DNA of 64,000 bases from Gemmatimonadaceae bacterium. Its GTDB lineage: Bacteria; Gemmatimonadota; Gemmatimonadetes; Gemmatimonadales; Gemmatimonadaceae. The position numbers were made by a program, and so were the translations under genes. Within the stretch, counting starts at the first letter, position 1. Every line of letters starts with the position of its first letter. The stretch spans positions 1-64,000 of the forward strand of contig JAICWO010000010.1 in the NCBI GenBank assembly GCA_025934775.1. Direction: 5' to 3'. This document shows positions 40,799-49,538 of this stretch, in pieces. The notes beneath the pieces are model-generated. The model had not been told where the DNA came from. It ran no database searches and was given only the letters and a program-made list of their open reading frames with translations.

Positions 40799-43700
40799 TC
40801 AAGCGACCGATCTGGCCCGGAGCACCTCTCTGAGCACCGCTCCCAGCTCCCCCGCCCGGAACGGCTTCTTCAGAAATCCATCCGCATCCACCGTGAGCCC
40901 GCGCCGGAGCAGATCCTCCTCCGCGTAGCCGCTCATCAACACGATCGGCGCGGCGAAACCCTTCTCGCGCAGTGCGCGCGCGGCGGCGGCGCCGTTCAGC
41001 TTCGGCATCGTCACGTCGAGCAGGAACGCGTCGACGTCGCGGATCTCGGCCAGCGCGAGCGCCGCGGCGCCGTCGGTCGCGAGCACGACTTCGTAACCCA
41101 GCTCGTGCAGGATCTGTTCGCAGATCACGCGCACGTCCTCTTCGTCGTCCGCCACGAGCACGCGCGACTTGCCGATCGCCGGGATCGATTCGGGCGGCGT
41201 CGTCGACGCGAGCGATGTCGGTGCGCCGGCGGCCAGCGGGAGGTAGATGAGGAAGCGCGTGCCCTCGCCCGGCGCGCTGATCACATTGAGGCCGCCGTGA
41301 TGCCCGCGGACGATGCCGAGGAGGGCCGCGAGGCCGAGGCCTCGTCCCGTGAACTTGGTCGTGAAGAACGGGTCGAAGATGCGGGACAGAATCGCCGGCT
41401 CGATGCCGCTGCCGTCGTCGGAGACGTCGAGTACAACGTACGGGCCGTGCGCGGGCATGTCGGAGGCGGCGTGCAGCAGCGACAGGTCGCGCATCGCGCC
41501 ATGCTCCACCTCGACACGCACCGTCACGCGGCCTGCGCGGTCGCCGATCGCTTCGGCGGCGTTCGTGGCGAGGTTCATGATGATCTGCCGGAGCTGGGTC
41601 GCGTCGCCTTCGACGACGGCGGCCATGGGCGGCGGCGAAAAATCGAGGTCGATCGTGCGCGGGACCGTCGCCCGCACCAGCGCGAGCATGTCGTCCACCA
41701 GCTTGGCCACGTCCACTTTCTCGACGGCGACCTTGCCTTTGCCGGCGTAGGCCAGCATCTGCTGCGTGAGCTCCGCCGCGCGGAAGCCGGCCGTGCGGAT
41801 GCGGTGGACCGTCTCCGTGGCGCGTTCGTTCCCCGCCACCTGATACTCGAGCAGCTCGGCGCCCACGACGACGCTCATGAGCACATTGTTAAAATCGTGC
41901 GCCACGCCGCCGGCCAGGATGGCGAGACTCTCGGCTTTCTGCGCCTGGAGGAGGCGGGCGTGCGCTTCCGTGAGATCGCGCGTCTGCGCCTCGACGCGGC
42001 GCTCCAGGTCTTCGTTGCGGCGGCGGGCGGCCGCTTCGCGCAGCAACACCAACGCGAACACCACGGCCGCGGCGACGAGCAGCTGCAGCACGCGCGCCCA
42101 CCACGTGTCCCACCAGGCGGGAGCGACGTAGAACGTGACCGCGGCGCCGCGCTTGTTCCACGCGCCGTTGGGGCTCGACGCGATCACGCGGAAGAGATGC
42201 CGGCCCGCGGGTACGCTCGCGTATGTCGCCTTGTGCTGGTCGCCGGCGAGGACCCAGTCGCGATCGACCCCTTGGAGCTTGTACGCGAAGCGAATCTTTT
42301 CCGGCGCGGTGAAATCGGGCGCGGCGAAGCTCGCGGTGAACGCGTTGCCCTCGTGCGCGATGCGCACCACGGAATCGGCGTTCAGGTTCACGATCGGCCG
42401 ATCGACGCCGTCGATCGAGAGCGTCATGAATACGGCCGTCGGTGGAGCAGGGAGCGACGCGAGCACGTCGGGGCGGAAGACGTTCACGCCGTTGATGCCG
42501 CCGAAGTACATCGTGCCGTCCGGCGCGCGGTAATGCGCCTCGCGATTGAACTCGCGCGCCTGCAGCCCGTCCTCGAGGCCGTACCGCATGGCGAGCCCGG
42601 ACTTCGGATCGAACATGGCGACGCCGTCGTCGCTGCTCAGCCAGAGCATGCCGTGTGCGTCCTCGAGCACGCCGTAGATGAAGCTGTGCGGCAGCCCCTG
42701 CGCCGTGCTGTACGACGTGAACCGGCCGGTCCGCTCGTCGAACTTGTTGAGCCCGCCGCCCTTGGTCGCGACCCATACCGTGCCGCGGCTGTCCTGCATG
42801 ATGTCGGTGACGAAGCTGCTGCCCAACGTGCCGGCCTGCCCCGCCTTGCCGTAGTAGTGCGCGACGCGCGCGTGCGCACGGTCAATGCGCGCGAGCCCGT
42901 CGGTGCCCCCGACCCACAGCATGCCCGAGCGATCCTCGAAGATCGATTGCACGTCGTTGCCGGCGAGCACGCGGAGATCGCCCTGCGTGGCGCCGTAGCT
43001 GCGCGCGCTCCGTCGATCGGGCGCGATCGCGTACATGCCGCGCCCCTCGAGTCCCACGTACAGTGTACCGCCACGATCTTCGTAGATCATGTTCACACTC
43101 GCATCCGCGGGCACGAGCGTCGAGCGCGTGAACCCGCCGGTCGCGGGATCGAATTTTCCAAAGCCCGTCTCGTGCAACCCGACCCAGTCGACGCCGGCGT
43201 GGTCCTCGAAGAAGGCCCAGACGTCGTCGCCGGGGAGCGAGTGGGCGTTGCCGTCGCGATGCCGATACACCGTCACGCGGCCGCTCGGATCGATGCGATC
43301 GAGGCCGCCATGCTGCGTACCGATCCACACGTTGCCCTTGCGATCGCCGGAGATCCCGCGGACGTAGCCGTCGCTCAGCGAGCGGGCGTTGCCCGGATCG
43401 TGTCGCAGAAGATCGAACGTGACCGCGGCCGGCGCGTGCTTGCTCAAGCCATAGCTCTCGACACCGACCCAGAGCACGCCGCCGCGATCGGTCAGGATCG
43501 ATCGAACGATCGGGCCGCCGAGCGAGCGCGGGTCGCCGAGATCGTGGGTGTGTTGAGCGAAGGTGTCGTGCGCCGGATCGAGCGCGATCACGCCGTTGTC
43601 GCTGCCGATCCAGATCGTGCCGTCCGGCCCTTCGTCGAGCGTGTTGACGCCAAATTCCACCGGCGACTTGGCGCCCGCCGTCCGCATATAGTGATGCAGC

Positions 43701-44491
43701 ACGAGATTCGAGCGCCCTTCGATCGCGACGAGATCGTCGGGCGTCCCGATCCAGACGACCCCGTAGCGATCGAACAGCATCGCGCGGATCTCGCGCGTGC
43801 GGAGCTCGACGCGAAGCTTCGTGAACGCGCCGGTCCGGCGGTCGAGGAGATAGATGCCGCGCCGCGTTCCGACCCACAGCGGACCGCCGGGAATCTCGAG
43901 CAGCGAGATGACGTCGTTGCTGAAGCGAGCCGAGTCGCCGGTGGGCTGCGGAACGAAGTGACGGGCGCGGCCGGTCGCGGTGTCGAGCGCATCGACGCCC
44001 GCGGGGGTGCCGACCCACAGCGTGCCGTCGCGCGTCTCGAGCAGCGTGCTGATGTCGTTGCTCGCGAGCGACGCGGGGTCTTTCGTCGAATGTTGAAAGC
44101 GCCGGAATCCGCGGCGTCGTGCGTCGCGTCGCGCGACGCCGCCGTGCAGCGTGCCCACCCAGATCGATCCACCCGCGCTCGGCGCGACCGCGGTCACCCA
44201 GGCGTCGGCGAGCGAGGTGCTGTCGCCTTCGATTGGGCGGAAGACGGTGAAGCCCGTCCCGTCGTAGCGATCGAGCCCGTCCTGCGTGCCGAACCAGAGG
44301 AACCCGATCTTCCCCTGCGCGATGGCGGTCACCGTGCCGTTCGAGAGCCCGCGCTCCTGCGCGATTCGCTCGAATGAGAACGGGGAGCGTTGTGCGGTGG
44401 CGGCGCGCCCGAAGGAAAGCGTCGCGAGGAGAGCAAGGCCAGCGCCGGCCAGGAACTTTGTGGGGGTCATCGCCGGGAAGAAGACGATCAT
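40799..44491 (-). CDS. Hybrid sensor histidine kinase with beta-propeller sensor and receiver domain
   Basis: A 1230-residue one-protein signalling system. A signal anchor at about residues 8-35 leads to a periplasmic double propeller of about 14 Reg_prop-type repeats (IGFLWFGTQDGLDRYDG, GTLWVGTPAGVDALD, GTIWIGSDNGVIALD and others, to about 670) and a Y_Y_Y-like domain to about 790. Then come a membrane helix at about 805-825 and a coiled coil. The HisKA domain has His in GGVAHDFNNVLMSVVVGAEL, and the HATPase has MNLATNAAEAI, DDGSGIE and GRGLGLAALLGIV. The final receiver has Asp in DAFLLDVTMPKLNGA and Lys in LKKPFRAGE. The DFNN-type HisKA is common in hybrid kinases. The start is ATG 44491 or 44470. 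The stop abuts the IVP element. Confidence 0.9.
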   Translation of the reverse strand: MIVFFPAMTPTKFLAGAGLALLATLSFGRAATAQRSPFSFERIAQERGLSNGTVTAIAQGKIGFLWFGTQDGLDRYDGTGFTVFRPIEGDSTSLADAWVTAVAPSAGGSIWVGTLHGGVARRDARRRGFRRFQHSTKDPASLASNDISTLLETRDGTLWVGTPAGVDALDTATGRARHFVPQPTGDSARFSNDVISLLEIPGGPLWVGTRRGIYLLDRRTGAFTKLRVELRTREIRAMLFDRYGVVWIGTPDDLVAIEGRSNLVLHHYMRTAGAKSPVEFGVNTLDEGPDGTIWIGSDNGVIALDPAHDTFAQHTHDLGDPRSLGGPIVRSILTDRGGVLWVGVESYGLSKHAPAAVTFDLLRHDPGNARSLSDGYVRGISGDRKGNVWIGTQHGGLDRIDPSGRVTVYRHRDGNAHSLPGDDVWAFFEDHAGVDWVGLHETGFGKFDPATGGFTRSTLVPADASVNMIYEDRGGTLYVGLEGRGMYAIAPDRRSARSYGATQGDLRVLAGNDVQSIFEDRSGMLWVGGTDGLARIDRAHARVAHYYGKAGQAGTLGSSFVTDIMQDSRGTVWVATKGGGLNKFDERTGRFTSYSTAQGLPHSFIYGVLEDAHGMLWLSSDDGVAMFDPKSGLAMRYGLEDGLQAREFNREAHYRAPDGTMYFGGINGVNVFRPDVLASLPAPPTAVFMTLSIDGVDRPIVNLNADSVVRIAHEGNAFTASFAAPDFTAPEKIRFAYKLQGVDRDWVLAGDQHKATYASVPAGRHLFRVIASSPNGAWNKRGAAVTFYVAPAWWDTWWARVLQLLVAAAVVFALVLLREAAARRRNEDLERRVEAQTRDLTEAHARLLQAQKAESLAILAGGVAHDFNNVLMSVVVGAELLEYQVAGNERATETVHRIRTAGFRAAELTQQMLAYAGKGKVAVEKVDVAKLVDDMLALVRATVPRTIDLDFSPPPMAAVVEGDATQLRQIIMNLATNAAEAIGDRAGRVTVRVEVEHGAMRDLSLLHAASDMPAHGPYVVLDVSDDGSGIEPAILSRIFDPFFTTKFTGRGLGLAALLGIVRGHHGGLNVISAPGEGTRFLIYLPLAAGAPTSLASTTPPESIPAIGKSRVLVADDEEDVRVICEQILHELGYEVVLATDGAAALALAEIRDVDAFLLDVTMPKLNGAAAARALREKGFAAPIVLMSGYAEEDLLRRGLTVDADGFLKKPFRAGELGAVLREVLRARSVA

Positions 44492-44534
44492 ACCCCGGGC
44501 AACGCATCGCCAGGCAGACCAGTCGCAGCGGGAT

Positions 44535-44563
44535 TTGACAGGGCGCCGGTTAGCCCCAGTTTT
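44535..44563 (+). promoter_or_regulatory. Promoter of the small membrane protein gene
   Basis: TTGACA at 44535-44540; 17 bases on, AGTTTT (44558-44563) is a poor -10. The predicted start at about 44570 is two bases before the ATG at 44572, so the mRNA would be leaderless. Confidence 0.55.
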
Positions 44564-44571
44564 GTGCCGGC

Positions 44572-45114
44572 ATGGCACTCAGACTCGAAGACATCACGAA
44601 CCGGATCGTCGCCAGCTCCGCCACGATCATCGCGCTCGTCGCGATGGGAACCGCCGTGTATCAGTCGAAGCTGATGCGCGATCAGGCCAAGGCGTCGGTC
44701 TGGCCGTATCTGCTCGTGGGCAACTCCGACAACGACGGCTTCGAGCGCATCGTGCAGAACGTGGGGCTCGGACCGGCGGTCATCAAAGCCTTCGAGGTGC
44801 GCGTGCACGGGCATCCGGTGCACACGTGGCGCGAAGCCGCGGAATCGCTCGGCGTGCGGCTCACCGGCCGCGGGATGAAAAGCACAACGTTCGGGCGCGG
44901 GATCGTGGCGCCCGTGAACTCACTGGTCGAGTTGGTGCAGTTCTCCGACTCCGGCGACGCGCAGGCGTTTCGTGCGCATCGCGACGACATCACGACGTGG
45001 GTCTGCTATTGCTCGTTGTACGGCGACTGTTGGACGACGGGCGCGAATGGCGTCGAGCCGCCGGAGCCCGTGACGGAGTGTGTGGAAGATCCGAAGACGG
45101 CGTTCAGGCGATAG
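44572..45114 (+). CDS. Single-pass membrane protein, paralogue of the protein at 60093
   Basis: A 180-residue protein with a membrane helix at about residues 13-28 (VASSATIIALVAMGTAVYQ) and a soluble domain after it. The soluble part has ASVWPYLLVGN, then IVQNVGLGPAVIKAFEVRV, and ends with WVCYCSLYGDCW plus a further Cys near the C-terminus. The protein at 60093 has the same order and motifs (AEVWPHVEIG, VENNGIGPAVVKYAV, ICYASVFDEYW), so they are members of one family. I know no function. It is divergent from the hybrid kinase gene and convergent with the PadR operon downstream. Confidence 0.75.
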   Translation: MALRLEDITNRIVASSATIIALVAMGTAVYQSKLMRDQAKASVWPYLLVGNSDNDGFERIVQNVGLGPAVIKAFEVRVHGHPVHTWREAAESLGVRLTGRGMKSTTFGRGIVAPVNSLVELVQFSDSGDAQAFRAHRDDITTWVCYCSLYGDCWTTGANGVEPPEPVTECVEDPKTAFRR

Positions 45115-45126
45115 CGCAGCTCGATC

Positions 45127-45756
45127 TCAGCAGTCGCGGGCGAGCGCCTCGGAATGGCGCGTCACCCGAAGCAATCCTCCGGCGAGCGTCGAGAGCGACA
45201 CCACGAAGGGCTGCAACCATTGCAGCGCCGCTGGCCCATGGAGTGTTGATGGCATGTTAGCCGTCAACGCGACAATCGGGAATGCGCCGAGCACGATCGC
45301 GAGGATCGCCGCGCAGGCGAGCGGAGCGCGTCGCTCGAGCCACGCCGTGTAGTAGCCCGACAGCGCGCCGCCGACCGCGCCGACGGTCAGGACGAACGAC
45401 ACCGAGGCGATGCTCGGCGCGTGCGGACCCGGCCGCACGCCATACGCGTACATGATGCTCATGACGAGACCGAGCGGCACCATCAACGTGACGAGCATCA
45501 GCGCGTACGCGCTCGCCATGACGCCGGCCGCGTGACGCCAGCCGCGGAGACCGAGCCCGCGGGCCCAATTGCGGGCGATGTGCGGCCCGGAGCGCCATGT
45601 TTCCGCCCAGTACCATCGGCGCGCGGCGCGCGCTCCCTCGTGCGCCGCCCGCTCGGCATACTCCTCGGCGAGATCGCCGAGCAATGCATCAGCAAACTCT
45701 GAACGCGCGCCGAGCGCTTCGAGGATGCGTTCGGCGGCGCGAGGCGGCGCGATCAT
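45127..45756 (-). CDS. Four-helix membrane protein with permease-prefix-like N-terminus
   Basis: A 209-residue protein. Residues about 1-45 (PPRAAERILEALGARSEFADALLGDLAEEYAERAA) match the short helical prefix domain found before ADOP permeases. Here it is followed by only four membrane helices (about 83-105, 120-145, 155-175, 185-205) rather than a permease. It starts inside the PadR stop codon (ATGA overlap), with CGGAG five bases upstream, so the two are one operon. It is probably a target or a co-sensor of that repressor. The track start at 45795 is within the PadR gene and rejected. Confidence 0.75.
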   Translation of the reverse strand: MIAPPRAAERILEALGARSEFADALLGDLAEEYAERAAHEGARAARRWYWAETWRSGPHIARNWARGLGLRGWRHAAGVMASAYALMLVTLMVPLGLVMSIMYAYGVRPGPHAPSIASVSFVLTVGAVGGALSGYYTAWLERRAPLACAAILAIVLGAFPIVALTANMPSTLHGPAALQWLQPFVVSLSTLAGGLLRVTRHSEALARDC

Positions 45757-46082
45757 GCGCGCTCCGGGGAAAGGGGTGATCCGAGACCGGCCCACACATT
45801 CGCGGCTCTGCGCTCGGCCTCCCGCATCGCGCGGCGCCCCGCCGTCGTCAGCGTGTACTGCCGGCGCGACCGGCCGCCGCGCACCGGCAGCGGTTCGGTC
45901 GTGAACGATGCGAGCAGTCCCTTGTCCTGGAGCCGCTGCAACGTGGTGTACACGGCGCCGACCGAGTACGCGTGCCTGGTCCGCGCCGAGATGTCGCGGC
46001 GGATCGCCAGGCCGTGCGCGTCGTCGCCGAGCCGGGCGACGGCGAGGAGGATCGTGAGCTCGAGGGGGCCGAGAGAGGGCAT
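45753..46082 (-). CDS. PadR-family transcriptional regulator
   Basis: A 109-residue winged-helix regulator, the third PadR in the window. LGPLELTILLAVARLGDDAHGLAIRRDI, YSVGAVYTTLQRLQDKGLL and GRSRRQYTLTTAGRRAM give a clear match to the domain. It is the first gene of an operon with the prefix-domain membrane protein. I chose the ATG at 46082; the region before it is AT-rich and contains TTCTGTAGAA (46090-46099), an almost perfect palindrome overlapping the probable -10, a candidate operator. The track start at 46250 runs through an isolated copy of the IVP element repeat. Confidence 0.9.
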   Translation of the reverse strand: MPSLGPLELTILLAVARLGDDAHGLAIRRDISARTRHAYSVGAVYTTLQRLQDKGLLASFTTEPLPVRGGRSRRQYTLTTAGRRAMREAERRAANVWAGLGSPLSPERA

Positions 46083-46089
46083 GACTCTA

Positions 46090-46099
46090 TTCTGTAGAA
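46090..46099 (-). promoter_or_regulatory. Candidate operator TTCTGTAGAA of the third PadR gene
   Basis: Inverted TTCT/AGAA around GT, 7 bases upstream of the ATG at 46082 and overlapping a CAGAAT hexamer at leaderless spacing. Confidence 0.5.
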
Positions 46100-46107
46100 C
46101 AAATCGA

Positions 46108-46133
46108 GACGGCGCAAGGGCGAACGGCGCGGG
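46108..46133 (+). repeat. Solitary unit of the IVP-element repeat
   Basis: GACGGCGCAAGGGCGAACGG followed by CGCGGG matches the 25-26 bp units in the element at 39.9-40.6 kb, more than 5 kb away. No IVP gene is near this copy. Confidence 0.8.
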
Positions 46134-46281
46134 ATGCTCGGGTGCGGTCGACGTCGTCATCCGTTTTGCGCGTTCCGTATCCCGTTCTCCGAGAGTCTCT
46201 CTGGCCCCGGCGAGCGAACGCATCGACGAAAGGCGGAACACGGGTGACACAAAACGACAGCGACCGGCGCGCTCAGGCGAC

Positions 46282-48669
46282 TCACCCCTCCATCCCGCTC
46301 TCCGGCACCCCGATCAACACCGTCCGCACCCCTCCAATCTCCGGCGTGAACAACGACAACTGCTCCGGATGCGGAAATACCGCCGCGAAATCGTCGACGG
46401 TGAAGGCCCGCACCATCCGCGCGGCGTACGTCTCGCGGAGGAGCCGAATGTACCAGTCCACGTCGTAATCGCGCGGGTCGTCGCTCACGTCGGGCTCGGC
46501 GTCGTCGCGGTCCTCGGCGACCGCCGCGCCGCCGCTTCGCGTGCGGTACACGCGCACGCGCTCGCCGGCGCGCCAGGTGGTGCGCCCGCTCGCGAGCATC
46601 GCCTCGTATGACAGCTCGCGCCGCGCCGCGCGCGTCGCCTCGTACTCGGCGGGTGACTTGGTGAGGCGCACGCGCGACGACACGTCGTACGTCGTCAGCT
46701 CGAGCCGGCGAATGGCGTTGAGCGTTCTCAAATACACGTCGCGGACGCCGGCGATGTCGCCGCGCAAGAGCCGCGCTATCGCGTCGCGGAGAAACTCGGC
46801 GGCGAACGGCTCCGTGCGGCTCGACCGGAACGCGACGCCGGTGAGCGTCAGCGTGCCGTCGTAGCCGAGGAGCGCGCAGTTCTTCGGCTCGTGGGAGAGC
46901 ATCGCCGCGTATCGCCCCTCGAACTCGAGCTGCACGAGCGGCGGCAGCAGCGCCGCGACCTCGTTCACCACCCGCCGCTCTTCGCCTTCCGTCCAGTGCG
47001 GCGGTACCGAGAAGTAGACGCCGTCTGTATCCGCCTCGAGGAGCGTCACGCCGCGCGCGGCGAGCTCGCGGCACATGAGGGCGAGCGTCTCGCGGCCGCG
47101 GCGCGTCACCTCGTTCGCGGTGTGCACGTCGGCGAATCGCGTGAGATCGCCGCCGGCGGCGAGATAGCCGTACGCCGAGTTGACGACGAGCTTCATCGCC
47201 GCGGACATAGCTTCGTGCGCATGCCGCTCGGGCGTTCCTGGGGTCGCCGTGCGCGCGGCGCTCTTGGCGGCGAGCCGCGTCTCCACCAGCCGGTCGACGA
47301 GCGCGAGCAGCGCGCCGAGATGGTCGCGCTTGGGCCCGATGCGGAACGATCGCATGAGCGACGGATAGAGGCTCGCGACGTCGGCCTTCACGACGTGGTG
47401 CGCGACGCCCGTCGCGAAGAGATGGAGCGCCGCGCCCGTGTGCGTGGTGCCGTCTCCGTGCTCGTGCGCCGGAAGCGCCATGCCCTCGCGCAGATACGCG
47501 CGGACGAGCAGCGGATCGATGACGCCGGTCGCCGCGCCGGTGTCGGCCAGGCGCTCGAACCGGCGCGGCGCCATGCGGGCGAGCGCGAACGACGCGCCGC
47601 CGAGCATCCGCGCGAGATGCGCGGCCTCGTCCACGTCGGCGATCGCGTAACGCCGGACGCGTGCGGGATCGCTCATATACGTTTTATAAATCCGCGCCCC
47701 CGGGATCAGCTCGCGCTCCGGACCGGCGATGCCGAAGTGCCGCGCGAGCGCCTTAAGGCCGTAGCTCGGGAGCTCGTGCACCGCATGGTCGTAGCGGCGC
47801 ACCGCGTCCATGGTGTCGATCAGCTCGCGGCCGGGCGCGACGAACCGGATCTGCCGGCCGTCGTCGCGGCCGCTCGCGGTGCCGCGTCGCGCGGCGCGCT
47901 GCTTGAGTCCCGTCGCGGCGATTCGGCCGAGCGTGAGCCGGACGCGCAGGCGGCGGGCCCGCTCCTCCAGGAACGGCAGATCGAAGCCATGCAGGTTGTG
48001 GTTCTCGATCACGTCGGGATCGGCGGTCTCGATCGTCTCGACGAGCCGCCGAATGAGCGCGGCTTCGCCCGCGTCGTCGTGGGTCGGCGCCTCGAGCGCG
48101 TCGGTGCGGCCGTCCGGATGCCGCACCGAGATCATGAAGATGCGGTCGGACTTCGCGTCGAGCCCCGTCGTCTCGAGATCGAACTGCAGCCGGCGGAGGT
48201 CGTCGAATGTGAGATCTCTAAAGTGCGTGCGGCCGGTCGCGACGAGATACTGCTCCTCCGGCGGCAGCACGAGCACGTCGTCGAGCTCCGTGAGCTCGCG
48301 CACGTGGCGCACCGTCCGGCCGAGGCGGCGCGACGCGCCGGCGAGCACCGCGGTCGTGAGGGTGCGGAGATCCGCCGCGGAGACCAGGTATCGCAGCTCG
48401 CCCGGTCCGCCGAGCTCACGCCAGGTCGCGACCGCGTTGGCGTCCCCTTCGCGGCCGAGCCGCTCGCCGAGATGGCGGACGTCATCGGGATGCCGAAGGA
48501 GCATCCATGGGCGAAAGCGCTCCTCGTCGCGCACGAGCGCGCCGGATTCGCGCATGCGGCGCCAGACGAACGCTCGGCCGTCGTCTTCCGCCCACACGGA
48601 GACGATGCCCGGCGTCGGATCCCAACCCCAGAGCCATTCGTCGCCGCGGGCGACGAGTCGAGAATGCAT
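46282..48669 (-). CDS. Family B DNA polymerase with 3'-5' exonuclease
   Basis: A 795-residue polymerase. The exonuclease half shows FDLETTGLD (Exo I, about residue 165), VIENHNLHGFDLPFL (Exo II) and YAIADVDEA (Exo III). The polymerase half shows KADVASLYPSLM (motif A), KLVVNSAYGYL (motif B) and LEADTDGVYF (motif C), all with key residues present, so it should be active. It has the size of bacterial Pol II, and its role is probably replication restart or lesion bypass. The C-terminal 100 residues include a basic stretch and SLFTPEIGGV. It is divergent from an acetyltransferase gene with 48 bases between starts, and TAATGT five bases before the ATG could be a leaderless -10. No other repair gene is linked. 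Confidence 0.92.
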   Translation of the reverse strand: MHSRLVARGDEWLWGWDPTPGIVSVWAEDDGRAFVWRRMRESGALVRDEERFRPWMLLRHPDDVRHLGERLGREGDANAVATWRELGGPGELRYLVSAADLRTLTTAVLAGASRRLGRTVRHVRELTELDDVLVLPPEEQYLVATGRTHFRDLTFDDLRRLQFDLETTGLDAKSDRIFMISVRHPDGRTDALEAPTHDDAGEAALIRRLVETIETADPDVIENHNLHGFDLPFLEERARRLRVRLTLGRIAATGLKQRAARRGTASGRDDGRQIRFVAPGRELIDTMDAVRRYDHAVHELPSYGLKALARHFGIAGPERELIPGARIYKTYMSDPARVRRYAIADVDEAAHLARMLGGASFALARMAPRRFERLADTGAATGVIDPLLVRAYLREGMALPAHEHGDGTTHTGAALHLFATGVAHHVVKADVASLYPSLMRSFRIGPKRDHLGALLALVDRLVETRLAAKSAARTATPGTPERHAHEAMSAAMKLVVNSAYGYLAAGGDLTRFADVHTANEVTRRGRETLALMCRELAARGVTLLEADTDGVYFSVPPHWTEGEERRVVNEVAALLPPLVQLEFEGRYAAMLSHEPKNCALLGYDGTLTLTGVAFRSSRTEPFAAEFLRDAIARLLRGDIAGVRDVYLRTLNAIRRLELTTYDVSSRVRLTKSPAEYEATRAARRELSYEAMLASGRTTWRAGERVRVYRTRSGGAAVAEDRDDAEPDVSDDPRDYDVDWYIRLLRETYAARMVRAFTVDDFAAVFPHPEQLSLFTPEIGGVRTVLIGVPESGMEG

Positions 48670-48717
48670 GGCTATACATTAGTACGTCGCTCTCGTACCA
48701 TCTTCACCGCACGCATC

Positions 48718-49323
48718 GTGATTGCCATTTCTCCCATCACGCTCGAAGGTCGGGGCATTCGACTCGAGCCGCTCTCGCTCGAGCACGAGCCAGGACTCGG
48801 CGCCGCCGCCGCCGACGGCGCGCTGTGGGAGCTGTGGTACACGTCGGTGCCGGCGCCCGGTGAGACCGCGGCGTACATCGACACCGCGCTTGCCGGCCAG
48901 GCGGCGGGACACATGCTGCCGTGGGCCGTGCGCGACCTCGCGTCGGGCGAGATCGTGGGCACGACGCGCTATCACGACATCGTGCCCGCGATCGAGCGCG
49001 TGGAGATCGGTTGGACGTGGTACGCCGCGCGCTGTCAACGCACGCACGTGAACACGACGTGCAAGCTGCTGCTGCTCGCGCACGCGTTCGAGTCGCTGGG
49101 CTGCGCGGTCGTGGGCCTTCGCACCGACACCTTCAACGTTCGATCGCAGCGCGCGATCGAGGCGCTCGGCGCGACACGCGAGGGCGTGCTGCGGCATCAC
49201 CAGGCGCGCCGCGACGGCACCGTCCGCGACAGCGTGATGTTCAGCATCCTCGCGTCGGAGTGGCGCGAGGTGAAGCGCCATCTGGAGCTCCGTCTCTCGC
49301 GCGGCGACCACGGACTCGGCTGA
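48718..49323 (+). CDS. GNAT-family (RimJ/RimL-type) N-acetyltransferase
   Basis: A 201-residue acetyl-CoA-dependent transferase. PITLEGRGIRLEPLSLEHEPGL opens the domain as in RimJ/RimL proteins; IVGTTRYHDIVPAIERVEIGWTWY, then LLLAHAFESLGCAVVGLRTD and FNVRSQRAIEALGATREGV are the acetyl-CoA-binding and C-terminal family motifs. It would acetylate an amine or protein N-terminus. I used GTG at 48718, which begins the domain; ATG at 48664 would overlap the polymerase start region. No clear ribosome site is present for either. Confidence 0.85.
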   Translation: MIAISPITLEGRGIRLEPLSLEHEPGLGAAAADGALWELWYTSVPAPGETAAYIDTALAGQAAGHMLPWAVRDLASGEIVGTTRYHDIVPAIERVEIGWTWYAARCQRTHVNTTCKLLLLAHAFESLGCAVVGLRTDTFNVRSQRAIEALGATREGVLRHHQARRDGTVRDSVMFSILASEWREVKRHLELRLSRGDHGLG

Positions 49324-49409
49324 CGCATCTGCGGCGGCGGATGCGCGCCGCACTTTCCTTACAATCGAAACGCCCAACCATCCATCGTCGTACGGTGTCT
49401 GACCCGGCG

Positions 49410-49463
49410 TTGACAAATCGGTGCGGTGTGCTGAATTTCTAGCATAGTGCTGAATTTCTAGCA
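49410..49463 (+). promoter_or_regulatory. Promoter with tandem 19-bp operator-like repeats upstream of a DUF5916 gene
   Basis: TTGACA at 49410-49415 is followed 17 bases later by a weak -10, GAATTT. That region is covered by two direct copies of GTGCTGAATTTCTAGCA (49428-49444 and 49447-49463). Each copy has TGCT...AGCA symmetry, like a repressor site. The gene starts at 49539. Confidence 0.65.
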
Positions 49464-49538
49464 CACGGCTCGCATCGCGACGATCGCGACGAGCACGCCG
49501 ACGCCGGCAGTCGAACCGCCACACGGACTGGACAGACG

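Noticed and set aside
39700-40800. IVS inside a 23S rRNA gene
   Set aside because: The flanks are protein-coding genes (barrel protein and hybrid kinase); no rRNA sequence is recognisable.
40598-44377. 1259-residue plus-strand ORF opposite the hybrid kinase gene
   Set aside because: It is the antisense shadow of the kinase, Arg/Ala/Glu-rich without any family motif; such mirror frames are common in GC-rich DNA.
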